The notes under the pieces were generated by a model. That model saw only the letters and a program-made list of their open reading frames with translations, had not been told where the DNA came from and did no database searches. A stretch of 64,000 nucleotides of DNA from Aurantibacillus circumpalustris (GTDB lineage: Bacteria > Bacteroidota > Bacteroidia > B-17B0 > Aurantibacillaceae). The position numbers and the translations under genes were made by a program. Positions 15,230 through 23,429 of this stretch are shown piece by piece; the first letter of the stretch is position 1, and the number at the start of each line of letters is the position of its first letter. The stretch covers positions 2,294,001 through 2,358,000 of the forward strand of contig NZ_CP121197.1 in assembly GCF_029625215.1 (NCBI RefSeq). Reading direction: 5' to 3'.

Positions 15230-15823
15230 TTAATTATCAATAAACCTATCCTTTAGCTGCTGTTCCGTATTAATAATATGAATAATAAAATTAAGCAGAT
15301 TTAATAAGTGCAATTGTTGATTTTGCGCGGCAAGCAAACGGTATTTTTCAGGATGTGTTAATTGCAAAGCAGAGGCAACACTGTATATGCTTAGGTTGGC
15401 AACCGTTTCGTAATCAATTATTTTATTTTGAACGGTTCCAAAATAATTCACGGTTGCGTCTTGCAGATTGTTTAGAATAATTTTTTGATTGATGTTTAAG
15501 TACTCTATTAAACCTGCACCATACAATTTAGGACGCAATATTTCAGAAAACTCAAGTAGCTCAAAAATATTAGTTCCTTCTATTAAAATATCCATACCGC
15601 CATTTTCGTATGTTTTTAAAATGCGGTTTATTTTTACTTCGCAGCCAAAACGCTGTCTTTTCCCTTTTTCCATATATGGAATTCCAAAAGATGCATCGTT
15701 ATCTAAACAATCGTCAACCAATTGTTTGTAGCGGTCTTCAAATATGTACAACTTTGTTGTTTCTCCCGGAAACAATACCATATTTAAAGGAAACATGGGG
15801 ATGGTTAATTGTCGTGTTTTCAT
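15230..15823 (-). CDS. Stand-alone Lon substrate-binding (LON N-terminal) domain protein
   Basis: Read from ATG 15823 (MKTRQLTIPMFPLNMVLFPG) this is a 197-residue protein consisting only of the Lon N-terminal domain: FPLNMVLFPGETTKLYIFED, YKQLVDDCLDNDASFGIPYM, then strand-rich KINRILKTYENGGMDILIEG and a helical tail. It lacks AAA+ and protease domains, as in many small bacterial LON-domain proteins; a role as adaptor or regulator of proteolysis is possible but unproven. The frame stays open upstream to 15991, but those 56 residues are not Lon-like and I regard the upstream start as unlikely. A full Lon is encoded 5 kb away in the window. Confidence 0.85.
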   Translation of the reverse strand: MKTRQLTIPMFPLNMVLFPGETTKLYIFEDRYKQLVDDCLDNDASFGIPYMEKGKRQRFGCEVKINRILKTYENGGMDILIEGTNIFELLEFSEILRPKLYGAGLIEYLNINQKIILNNLQDATVNYFGTVQNKIIDYETVANLSIYSVASALQLTHPEKYRLLAAQNQQLHLLNLLNFIIHIINTEQQLKDRFIDN

Positions 15824-16116
15824 GTGTTGGTATTTTGTATTGTTTAATGGTCGCATGAAATAATCATGCATTTTTGGTGCTGGCACATCAGGAAAGAAAT
15901 TTTCATTCAATCCTTTAGATCTAATCCTTGCAAAAATTGTACTAAACTTTTGTAGGAGTCGTTCGAGTATACCGGGAGATTTGTTCACCATAACCTTTCA
16001 CATATATATACGCTGGTTTGGTCTTGCAAGTTGGGTAGAATTAACAAATATTTAGGAGAAGGGGTTTAAATGGCTCAATAACTTATTAAATAAGCCATTC
16101 TAATGAGTAAACGCTA

Positions 16117-17295
16117 TTAAAGCGTTATACCCAGTTTTTTAGCAATTGCAGGCGGTAATGCCTTTTTATGAAGCATTATGCTAGTGGTTTTAAAAAGCAC
16201 ATAACTCTCACTCGCGTAAAAATAGCCGTCACATTGGTTAGAATCTGTCCCCCAACTATTTTTAACGATGTAGTAAAGGGTGTTGTTTTGATCCTTTACT
16301 AATCCAACAACATGCATGCCATGATCGTCTTGTGTATCGTAATTATCAAAAGCGAATTGACGCAGCTCCTGAGTGATTGGCATTTGTTTTTGAGGCTTAA
16401 TAGAAAGATTCTTTTTTTCCTCGTCACTTATTTTGTCAAAATAATTTTCAGGAATAATAGCTAAACCATCAGCACGCATAAATCCTTTTTCGCTCACATC
16501 GGCGCCCCAGGCAAAGGTATATCCAGTATTAATGGCATTACTCATTACTTCTTGAAATTCATTTAAAGGAAGATTGTAAGTGGTTTGCCAATTCCAATTA
16601 TCTGGAATTTCTAAAACAAAAGGCGAGTAAAAAGGATGGTGCGAAAAGGAAGTTAGGAAAATATAATCCTCAGCTTTTAATCCGGTTGCTTCGGCATAGG
16701 TTTTAGGCGTGTAGCTTTTCCCTTTATAGTCAAACTTTTCAGGTGTTTTTCCAAGAAATTCGTCGCAAATAGAGTTTACAGTATTGTGTAAAAAGCTAAA
16801 ATCAATTTTATTGGTTTCATCCAATGAAGCAGGAAGGAGTATGTTTTTTAAAGTGGTTTCCAAAATTTTATGATTGTGCGGCGCTTTAAAATCTTTTTTA
16901 CCTGTATAAACCTCTTCAGGAACCAAACCGTAGTTCTTTAAAACTGTTACAACATCTGGAAATCCACCGCCTTCACCAAAATTAGTTTTACCGTGCATGC
17001 GGACGTAATTATCAGCCTTCATGGAATAGACCTTATTTACGACATACATTTCACTCAAGTTAACCCCGATATCTATCGGGGCTTTGCCTTTACCCAAACG
17101 AATGATCTCACTTTCGAAAAAAGATAAGGAAGAAAACGACCAGCAAGTACTTGTTTGATTTTGATTTTGAACGGGGGTATTCTCCAGATTTTTAATAACT
17201 GTGAATTTGTATTCGCTATCTTTTTTATTTGTTTTTTCTTGTGCAGTAAAAGCAAGACTTAAGAACAAGAAGCCGATAATGAGTTTATGTTGCAT
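16117..17295 (-). CDS. Exported C1-family cysteine peptidase (bleomycin hydrolase/aminopeptidase C-like)
   Basis: A 392-residue papain-fold peptidase. The catalytic triad is visible: Cys in NQTSTCWSFSSLSFFE (about residue 52), His in DDHGMHVVGLV and Asn in YYIVKNSWGTDSN, in the order of the bleomycin hydrolase/PepC branch (C1B). A signal peptide (MQHKLIIGFLFLSLAFTAQ) means it is exported to the periplasm or beyond, unlike cytoplasmic PepC. Bacteroidota often have such secreted forms with aminopeptidase activity. It follows, 2 nt behind, a small membrane protein gene on the same strand. The substrate range cannot be told from sequence. Confidence 0.92.
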   Translation of the reverse strand: MQHKLIIGFLFLSLAFTAQEKTNKKDSEYKFTVIKNLENTPVQNQNQTSTCWSFSSLSFFESEIIRLGKGKAPIDIGVNLSEMYVVNKVYSMKADNYVRMHGKTNFGEGGGFPDVVTVLKNYGLVPEEVYTGKKDFKAPHNHKILETTLKNILLPASLDETNKIDFSFLHNTVNSICDEFLGKTPEKFDYKGKSYTPKTYAEATGLKAEDYIFLTSFSHHPFYSPFVLEIPDNWNWQTTYNLPLNEFQEVMSNAINTGYTFAWGADVSEKGFMRADGLAIIPENYFDKISDEEKKNLSIKPQKQMPITQELRQFAFDNYDTQDDHGMHVVGLVKDQNNTLYYIVKNSWGTDSNQCDGYFYASESYVLFKTTSIMLHKKALPPAIAKKLGITL

Positions 17296-17296
17296 A

Positions 17297-17680
17297 TTAA
17301 TTACGTTTTATTGGATGACTTTTAATTAGAAAAAGTAAATATCTAATTTCAAAGATTGTAAACAAAATATAATGTAAGATAAATTGAATTGAAAAACTAA
17401 AGAAGCCTGGCTTATCAATGAATGAATACACAATAACGCCTGTTAATCCTAATAAAAGCTTGATAACAATGGCAACGAGTAATAATTGTGTAAATATTTT
17501 TGTACCTGCCTTTTGAGCGTAAATTATATTTAGAATAAAACCTATGAGCGTAAAAAAAGAAAGGCTGTACAAATAGTTTTCGGAAATAATTCTGGTGTAA
17601 GTATTTAAAAGCAGCGATACAGCAACGGATAATGAAAGTGGAATTGCTAGCGCATAAAAATTTTTCAAAATTTGATTCAT
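17297..17680 (-). CDS. Small four-helix membrane protein, function unknown
   Basis: A 127-residue protein read from ATG 17680 (MNQILKNFYALAIPLSLSV); a TTG start nine codons upstream is possible. It has four hydrophobic helices (ALAIPLSLSVAVSLLL, SLSFFTLIGFILNIIYA, LLLVAIVIKLLLGLTGVIVY, FILHYILFTIFEIRYLLFL) and a basic C-terminus (KSHPIKRN). In related genomes a protein of this shape often lies between AtpZ and atpB and is thought to correspond to ATP synthase subunit I. Here AtpZ is nearby, but atpB is replaced by a peptidase gene, so the assignment stays tentative. Confidence 0.75.
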   Translation of the reverse strand: MNQILKNFYALAIPLSLSVAVSLLLNTYTRIISENYLYSLSFFTLIGFILNIIYAQKAGTKIFTQLLLVAIVIKLLLGLTGVIVYSFIDKPGFFSFSIQFILHYILFTIFEIRYLLFLIKSHPIKRN

Positions 17681-17753
17681 TGCTTTAATAGGCAAATTTT
17701 TAAACAAAAAATTATTTTCTCGGTCCTTTTAGTTTTCACTTTACGGCAACGAA

Positions 17754-17895
17754 TTAACCACATAGAAGCATAGGATCAACTAAAGAATAAACATAGTGAC
17801 ACATAAATTTGAAGCTTTGCTTCAAATCCTATGTTTACTTAAAAAAATCATTTTAAGCACGTTACTCTATGCTTACTATGTTTCTATGTGGTTAT
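17754..17895. repeat. Large imperfect intergenic palindrome
   Basis: AACCACATAGAAGCATAG (17756-17773) faces CTATGTTTCTATGTGGTT (17876-17893), 17 of 18 complementary. Nested inside is a perfect hairpin, ATTTGAAGC TTT GCTTCAAAT (17807-17827). The open frame crossing it on the plus strand is not a plausible gene. It is of the type dispersed between genes in many Bacteroidota genomes and could be a small mobile palindrome. Confidence 0.7.
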
Positions 17896-17984
17896 TACAT
17901 AGTAAAACTCTGCACAACTCTGTTACTCCTTTACTCTGTGTTAAAGATTTCCGCTCTTCAAACCTACCGAATTACATGTTATGG

Positions 17985-18203
17985 TTAACTATTTTTTTTA
18001 GGATGGATAAAATCTTTTAATGCAAGATAAAGCGCAACGCCAATTCCCAATAAGCTTAATACAATGGTATAAACCGGAGTGTGATTTTGAAAATGTAGAT
18101 CTAATTTTTTCCCTCCCCAAACAGAGAGGCCGATAATAACACCCATTTGCACGGCAATGTTACCATATTTAAATAAAAGATTAGGCTGTTTTTGCTCTGG
18201 CAT
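17985..18203 (-). CDS. AtpZ/AtpI family protein
   Basis: A 72-residue protein with two transmembrane helices (GNIAVQMGVIIGLSVWGGKK and YTIVLSLLGIGVALYLAL), matching the AtpZ/AtpI group that accompanies F1Fo ATP synthase and helps assemble the c-ring or transports Mg2+/Ca2+. The GGKKLD between the helices and the closing F-I-HPKK are typical. It overlaps the end of the bactofilin gene by 23 nt, so it is translated from within that message. The PorW-bactofilin-AtpZ order is widespread in the phylum, usually just upstream of atpB, which is missing here. Confidence 0.88.
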   Translation of the reverse strand: MPEQKQPNLLFKYGNIAVQMGVIIGLSVWGGKKLDLHFQNHTPVYTIVLSLLGIGVALYLALKDFIHPKKNS

Positions 18204-18597
18204 TATTTGATGTCTCCGAATCTTGAACCATGTTTTTTACTTTGGCTCCCATATTACAGCTTCCTGTAAATAAAGCACCTGGTTCAATCATCAATTTGGA
18301 AGTCACAATATCGCCGTTAACTTTTGCTGTAGCTTTAAGAGAAAGGGTTTCAGAAATGTTAACAATTCCTTTCACTTCGCCTTCTAATTCTGCGTTTACA
18401 CTTGTAATATTTCCGTCTATAAATCCGGTTTGACCTAAAACGAGTTTACCAGTTATGATAATATTGCCAGTTAGGGTGCCATCAATTCTAACATCACCTG
18501 CCGAACTAATATCCCCAACAATTTTGGTGCCTTTTCCGATTATATTAATTGACCCAACGTCTTGTGTTTGGTTTTTATTTGAACCCATCCCTAGCAT
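18181..18597 (-). CDS. Bactofilin (polymer-forming cytoskeletal protein)
   Basis: A 138-residue bactofilin. After a short disordered N-terminus come right-handed beta-helix rungs: IGKGTKIVGDISSAGDVRID, GTLTGNIIITGKLVLGQTG, FIDGNITSVNAELEGEVKG and TAKVNGDIVTSKLMIEPG. Such proteins polymerise into filaments at the membrane without nucleotide and influence cell shape and envelope assembly. The final EPGALFTGSCNMG is a common ending of the domain. Overlap with the downstream AtpZ gene implies coupling. Confidence 0.93.
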   Translation of the reverse strand: MLGMGSNKNQTQDVGSINIIGKGTKIVGDISSAGDVRIDGTLTGNIIITGKLVLGQTGFIDGNITSVNAELEGEVKGIVNISETLSLKATAKVNGDIVTSKLMIEPGALFTGSCNMGAKVKNMVQDSETSNNARAKTA

Positions 18598-18751
18598 AAG
18601 TAAAGTTTATATTAAAAGTACTGAATTATATTAAAACTCAAAAATAGCCGAATATTTTGGTTTTTGAGCTTTTTTCACCTAAAATCACGAATTTTTAGAC
18701 TAAAAGCCTGTTTTTAGGTATTAAATCAGGTGCAATTGAATGAATTAAGGG

Positions 18752-21397
18752 TCAATTCTTTGAATTTAGTTTCTTGTAACTTTCCATGTAAAAAGCTTCA
18801 TAACCGTCTATGTTTTTACTTTTATAAAGAATTGGCAAATTATCCGATAAAATTGGAAAAACACTAAAAAGTTCTCTTTTCACATCACCTTTAAAAATAT
18901 CAGGGTCTGCATTAAAATTTTCGTAGTATTCGGTTGCTATTTTAGCATCACCGAATGATTTAATAACAATCAATTGCTTTTTTGAACCAAAAAGACTTGA
19001 TGAAACATTAAATGACTTTTCGCTATAATAAGTCCCATTAAAGTTACCTATACGTGTTTTAAACTCATCAGCAATTTTAGGATTGTCTGGTGTCACTGCA
19101 ATAATAAAATGTTCCCCTTCAAAATTCAGATTAAAAGAATCTTTTGGAATAACAATTTCTTCTTTCGGCTTAAAAGCCTCAGGATTTTTTTGCTTTTTAA
19201 TGGCCAGTAAAATATCTTCTGAAAGTGGAGTTATGTCTGATTTTGGATATTTAGCAACTAATAGTTTTAAGTTTGTTTCAAGCGTATCAATACCTTTTAA
19301 TTTACCCAGACTCATTGAACGTACAAATTCAAATTTTGGCAGCAACTGACTTTTTCCATATTTAGAAATGCCTTCTTTAGCCATGGAATATGATTCGGAA
19401 AAGTTATTTCGTTTGTATGCGTCGTAAACGCCCTCGTAATAGGCTTCCACTTCGCTGTTCTTTGCATTTATTTCCGCAGCGATTTCGGGGTTTTTAATGA
19501 GTGCAGCAAACTCACTGTCGGGAAATTCAGTTAAAATTTTGTCTTTATAATAGTCTGCCTTTGCTGTGTTTTTTTCTGCCAGATAGGTTCTATATAAAAC
19601 GTAATACGTTCTTAGTAAATAATGATTTTGCGGAAAGCGGGTGTTTAATTCTTCGAATGTTGCAATGGCTTTTCGGTTATTATTTAAGTCTTCTTTATAA
19701 ATACTACCCATCATATAATAAGCTTTGATAATTCTATTATTACTTTTTCTTATTAATGAATCGTTGGTGTAAAGATTTTTCGAGTAAAACTCTCTTGTTT
19801 TTTCAGGAACAATGCCGCTATCGAGTTTGGTTTTTCCAATATCGGAAATTTCATCTTTACTATCTTCGATTGTCATGGCCTTATTTGCGCGACGCCAATT
19901 ATCTTCGAGTTTTCGATCACCCCATTTTTTTTGAAAATCTGTGAGACCAAAGGAGATAGTTGTTTGGTTGTAAAAATAAAATGAAGACGCATTTCCCGCA
20001 AAACCAGGGAGTGCGTTATTAGAATTTGAATTATTAGGAAGAGTTGGAGCCAGGAGCGCCGCTGCGGCAGCTTCTTTTTCCTTACGTTCTTGTTCCTTTA
20101 CATAAGCTGCAATGAGGTTATCAATAAAAGCCTCTTGCTCTTTTGGACTCATTTTAGAAATTCGTTGTAAGCTATCCTCTCGGCTTATAGTCTTAATGTG
20201 ACCTACAAGTGCTTCGAGTGTTTTTTTACGGGCTAATATAGAGTTATATTCCGGATGATCTTTTGGCAAAGTAACAATTGTACTGTCGTAATAGGCTTCG
20301 GCAGAGGTGTAATTTGTAAGATCGAAATTAATTTCTCCAAGCTTTAGATAGGATAGAGCTTTCTGATTAGAATTGTTAACGCTTTTCTGCACAGATTTTT
20401 TATAATAATAAACAGCCTGTTTTATGTTTCTTTCTTTTTCTTCAATTTCACCAAGGGTATAATAAATAACATCATAATAATCGCTGTTTTTAAATTCACG
20501 AGCCATTTTTAAAAGGTCTTTTTTGGTTTTCTCGGAGTTGTTTCTTTTTACGTCGAGCAAACGTGCAAGCTTAATTTTGCTATAGAAGATCATTTCATAA
20601 GCAGGTTTTAAGGCAATTGTTTTTTTGTAATACTTTGTTGCGCGCTTTATGTCCTTTGATTGTTCAGATAATTGTGCAATGATAAACGAATAGCGCGCTC
20701 GTTTTTTCTTTGGAATTCCATTAATAAAACTTGTATTGCGTGTTGCTTCAAGCAATTTTGCGATGGCTTCGGTATTTTGTCCGCGGCGCATATAATAATC
20801 AGCCCAAACAACAGGCAATTCGTTTTTAATGCGTTTTTTGAGGTGTTTTTCGTTTTTCAGCAGACCTAAAATTGGCTCAGAACTGCTTACCGCACCAATT
20901 TCGTTATTGGCTTTAATGAGCCAGAGCATTGCCGTGTATTTATCGTCTGACTTGGTGTAAGTACGCACCACATATTCAAAACTTTCTATCGCACTAAAAA
21001 ACTCGCGTTTGTAGAAGTGGGCAATGCCAATATTTATCCAATTATTATCAATCCATCTACCGGAAGAGGGAATTTCACCACCTTTTTTGTCCTTAATGGC
21101 GTGTTTTTGAATACAGACAGATGACTTTTTTATTGCTTTATCAAATTCGGGAAAAGTACTTTTTGCTTGTTCGGGCGTTGGGTAAATATAAATTGGGAGA
21201 ATTTTATCAAAATTTTCTTTATTGCTTTTTTCGATCTTATAAACGCCGTCATCAATGGCTACACCAGAGTAATAATAACCATTATATCTGGCTGTTAAAT
21301 TATGGTACGCTCGGTTAACGAGGGCATTTTTTTTTGTGCTACACGAGACAAAAAGGAGCGAGACACAAAAAAAATATAATAAGCGTTTAACTAGCAC
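18752..21397 (-). CDS. porW: PorW/SprE-type TPR lipoprotein of type IX secretion
   Basis: An 881-residue lipoprotein from a GTG start. The signal peptide ends in LLFVSCST with the lipid-modified Cys at about residue 19. The next part, KKNALVNRAYHNLTARYNGY with YYSGVAI, is the hallmark of PorW/SprE, required for T9SS secretion and gliding in other Bacteroidota. Tetratricopeptide repeats dominate (IGIAHFYKREFFSAIESFEY, KYYKKTIALKPAYEMIFYSK, YYKKSVQKSVNNSNQKALSY), followed by a low-complexity EERKEKEAAAA-type linker, more TPRs, and a C-terminal domain with LNFEGEHFIIAV. It fits the five T9SS substrates in this window. It precedes bactofilin and AtpZ on the same strand. Confidence 0.9.
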   Translation of the reverse strand: MLVKRLLYFFCVSLLFVSCSTKKNALVNRAYHNLTARYNGYYYSGVAIDDGVYKIEKSNKENFDKILPIYIYPTPEQAKSTFPEFDKAIKKSSVCIQKHAIKDKKGGEIPSSGRWIDNNWINIGIAHFYKREFFSAIESFEYVVRTYTKSDDKYTAMLWLIKANNEIGAVSSSEPILGLLKNEKHLKKRIKNELPVVWADYYMRRGQNTEAIAKLLEATRNTSFINGIPKKKRARYSFIIAQLSEQSKDIKRATKYYKKTIALKPAYEMIFYSKIKLARLLDVKRNNSEKTKKDLLKMAREFKNSDYYDVIYYTLGEIEEKERNIKQAVYYYKKSVQKSVNNSNQKALSYLKLGEINFDLTNYTSAEAYYDSTIVTLPKDHPEYNSILARKKTLEALVGHIKTISREDSLQRISKMSPKEQEAFIDNLIAAYVKEQERKEKEAAAAALLAPTLPNNSNSNNALPGFAGNASSFYFYNQTTISFGLTDFQKKWGDRKLEDNWRRANKAMTIEDSKDEISDIGKTKLDSGIVPEKTREFYSKNLYTNDSLIRKSNNRIIKAYYMMGSIYKEDLNNNRKAIATFEELNTRFPQNHYLLRTYYVLYRTYLAEKNTAKADYYKDKILTEFPDSEFAALIKNPEIAAEINAKNSEVEAYYEGVYDAYKRNNFSESYSMAKEGISKYGKSQLLPKFEFVRSMSLGKLKGIDTLETNLKLLVAKYPKSDITPLSEDILLAIKKQKNPEAFKPKEEIVIPKDSFNLNFEGEHFIIAVTPDNPKIADEFKTRIGNFNGTYYSEKSFNVSSSLFGSKKQLIVIKSFGDAKIATEYYENFNADPDIFKGDVKRELFSVFPILSDNLPILYKSKNIDGYEAFYMESYKKLNSKN

Positions 21398-21448
21398 GGT
21401 TTTATTAACGTGAAGATACTAAAAATAGTGTGTTGTAAAAGCGTGAAA

Positions 21449-22372
21449 TTAATATAGCGCGATATCGAATTGAACCAGGTCTACAAACTCCTGAACGCGT
21501 TCTTCTACATCCTTTTGTGAAAGACCAATAAGGCGCTCGGTACCAAATTTCTCTACTGTAAAACTTGCTAAGGCGCTTCCGAAAATGATGGCGTTTTTCA
21601 TGTTTTCAAAACTAATGTCTTTTGTTTTGGCTAAATAGCCAATAAAGCCACCAGCAAAGCTATCGCCTGCACCAGTTGGATCGTAAACTTCTTCAAGTGG
21701 TAAAGCAGGAGCAAAGAATACTTCATCAGCATGAAATAATAAAGCACCGTGTTCACCTTTTTTAATAACAAGGGTTTTAGGACCCATTTTTAATATTTTT
21801 TGAGCAGCTTTTACTAAAGAATATTCACCTGAAAGTTGACGAGCCTCTGCATCATTGATAGTTAATACATCAATGACGGCAATTACTTTCATTAATTCGT
21901 CCATAGCAATGTCCATCCAAAAATTCATAGTGTCTAACACAATTAATTTTGGACGTTTGGTCATTTGATTGATAACACTCATTTGCACAGCTGGAGCGAG
22001 GTTACCTAACATTAAGAACTCAACTTCTTTTGCTGCAGGAGGAACTATCGGTTTAAAATCGGCTAATACATTTAATTCAGTAATAAGAGTATCGCGGGAG
22101 TTGAGGTCGTTGTGATATTTACCGCTCCAAAAAAAAGATTTTTCGCCTTTTTTTATTTCGAGTCCGTCAAGATTAACACCTTCTTTTTTAAGAGTATTTA
22201 AAAAACTTTCAGGAAAATCGTCTCCAATAACCGACACCAAATGAATATTCTTTGTAAAATAAGAAGAAGCAAGGGCAATGTAAGAGGCGGCTCCGCCAAC
22301 AATTTTATCTGTTTTTCCGAATGGTGTTTCAATAGCATCAAACGCTACTGTACCTACAACTAATAGACTCAT
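21449..22372 (-). CDS. PfkB-family sugar/nucleoside kinase
   Basis: A 307-residue ribokinase-fold kinase. The N-terminal VVGTVAFDAIETPFG and GGAASYIALASSYF correspond to the first PfkB signature. The C-terminal DPTGAGDSFAGGFIGYLA is the second signature with the catalytic Asp and anion hole. It transfers phosphate from ATP to a sugar or nucleoside; the specific substrate is not evident. Length is normal and no signal is present. It is a single transcription unit ending about 50 nt from the porW start on the same strand. Confidence 0.92.
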   Translation of the reverse strand: MSLLVVGTVAFDAIETPFGKTDKIVGGAASYIALASSYFTKNIHLVSVIGDDFPESFLNTLKKEGVNLDGLEIKKGEKSFFWSGKYHNDLNSRDTLITELNVLADFKPIVPPAAKEVEFLMLGNLAPAVQMSVINQMTKRPKLIVLDTMNFWMDIAMDELMKVIAVIDVLTINDAEARQLSGEYSLVKAAQKILKMGPKTLVIKKGEHGALLFHADEVFFAPALPLEEVYDPTGAGDSFAGGFIGYLAKTKDISFENMKNAIIFGSALASFTVEKFGTERLIGLSQKDVEERVQEFVDLVQFDIALY

Positions 22373-22496
22373 TTATTTTTTTTTAAAATTTTCGTAAAGA
22401 TATTGTTTATTTCATAAAAGTGACGTAAATTTGCCACCCTAATCAGGAAAAGTACTTTGAGAAAAGAGATTTTGAGAGATTAGTAACCAGATAAAT

Positions 22497-22570
22497 TCCT
22501 TCTTAGCTCAGCTGGTTAGAGCACATGACTGTTAATCATGGGGTCCCTGGTTCGAGCCCAGGAGAGGGAG
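22497..22570 (+). tRNA. tRNA-Asn (GTT)
   Basis: A 74-nt cloverleaf: acceptor TCCTTCT pairs with AGAGGGA (one G-U), D arm GCTC...GAGC, anticodon arm CATGA CTGTTAA TCATG with anticodon GTT at 22531-22533, T arm CCTGG TTCGAGC CCAGG, discriminator G. CCA is not encoded. Confidence 0.95.
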
Positions 22571-22606
22571 CGATGAAGCAGGGCAAAGCTTGCTTCACCA
22601 AGATCG

Positions 22607-22636
22607 AAAGCCACACAATTTTTGTGTGGCTTTTTT
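22607..22636 (+). terminator. Intrinsic terminator after tRNA-Asn
   Basis: AAAGCCACACAATTTTTGTG continues to a full stem (AAGCCACACA/TGTGTGGCTT) followed by six T. It lies about 37 nt beyond the tRNA end. Confidence 0.85.
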
Positions 22637-22863
22637 GTTTTAATTAAAAATGCACCAAGGTTAATATACTTCACAGCTTAAAATCAAATAAATTTTATAC
22701 CGGTGAAACACCAGATATAACGTTGAGTTTAGCTTTTCATAATGATATAAATAAAAACACGAATTCAACTTAATACAATTCCGTTTTCTTTTCCCACAAC
22801 TTTTGAACCTGATCCATCCTTTTGAACTCCATATGTAGAATAATTTCACACAGTTAATCCAAA
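22637..22863. other. Spacer between convergent tRNA units, no gene seen
   Basis: AT-rich, no plausible gene. The minus-strand frame through it begins inside the terminator of the tRNA-Leu unit and resembles nothing known to me. Confidence 0.5.
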
Positions 22864-22896
22864 TAAAAAAGCCTCCTAATTTCTTAGAAGGCTTTT
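22864..22896 (-). terminator. Intrinsic terminator of the tRNA-Gly/tRNA-Leu unit
   Basis: On the minus strand AGCCTTCTAA, loop GAAA, TTAGGAGGCT, then T6: a ten-pair stem with one G-U. A second perfect hairpin (AAAAGTCCACTGGACTTTT, 22911-22929) sits only about 5 nt after the tRNA-Leu 3' end and may act in processing. Confidence 0.85.
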
Positions 22897-22933
22897 GCAC
22901 TTTCTCGCCTAAAAGTCCACTGGACTTTTATCG

Positions 22934-23017
22934 TACCCGGGACGGGACTTGAACCCGTACATCCGTGAAGATACAGGATTTTAAGTCCTGCGTGTCTACC
23001 AATTCCACCACCCAGGC
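22934..23017 (-). tRNA. tRNA-Leu (TAA)
   Basis: An 84-nt class II tRNA. The acceptor GCCTGGG pairs with CCCGGGT, the anticodon arm GCAGGACTTAAAATCCTG holds anticodon TAA, a long variable arm (TATCTTCACGGATGT) follows, the T arm is ACGGG TTCAAGT CCCGT, and the discriminator is A. It is downstream of tRNA-Gly on the same strand. Confidence 0.95.
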
Positions 23018-23039
23018 ATTTCCCTCTCGGGAGGTGATT

Positions 23040-23062
23040 AAAAAAAAGAGCTTTTCAGCTCC
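23040..23062 (-). terminator. Hairpin with T tract between tRNA-Gly and tRNA-Leu
   Basis: On the minus strand GGAGCT GAAA AGCTCT followed by eight T. It has the form of a GNRA-looped terminator and would attenuate read-through from tRNA-Gly into tRNA-Leu, or the stem may be a processing signal. Confidence 0.6.
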
Positions 23063-23070
23063 TTCTTTTG

Positions 23071-23143
23071 AGCGAAAGACGGGTCTCGAACCCGCGACCT
23101 TAACCTTGGCAAGGTTACGCTCTACCAACTGAGCTACTTTCGC
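23071..23143 (-). tRNA. tRNA-Gly (GCC)
   Basis: A 73-nt cloverleaf: acceptor GCGAAAG/CTTTCGC, D arm GCTC...GAGC, anticodon arm TAACC TTGCCAA GGTTA with anticodon GCC, T arm GCGGG TTCGAGA CCCGT, discriminator T. CCA not encoded. Confidence 0.95.
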
Positions 23144-23429
23144 TTTTTCCGTCTCTTGTTTGCATGTGAGATGGTTGGTGTTCCTGATTTAAGGCTTCGT
23201 TTCTGATTTCTTTTGATCGGGATGCAAATGTACTGATATTTTTTGTTTGGCAAAACTTTTTTTGACAAAATTTGAATATTTTAATATCGGCCTTTGCCCG
23301 CTTAAACCCTTAGTATTCTCAAGACCAGCTTTTAATTAAGGGATAAATTACAACAAATTTGTAGAAAGAAAAAAATTAGAAAAATTATTATTAGCAGAAC
23401 AAAAGTAATGTCGTCATCATGTTGAGCAA

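Noticed and set aside
17796-18020. 74-residue plus-strand frame
   Set aside because: Formed by the large palindrome and the end of the AtpZ gene on the other strand.
22661-22900. 79-residue minus-strand frame between tRNAs
   Set aside because: Starts inside a strong terminator hairpin and has no similarity to known proteins.
22928-23128. Protein frame across the tRNA-Gly/tRNA-Leu genes
   Set aside because: Both tRNA cloverleaves account for the sequence.
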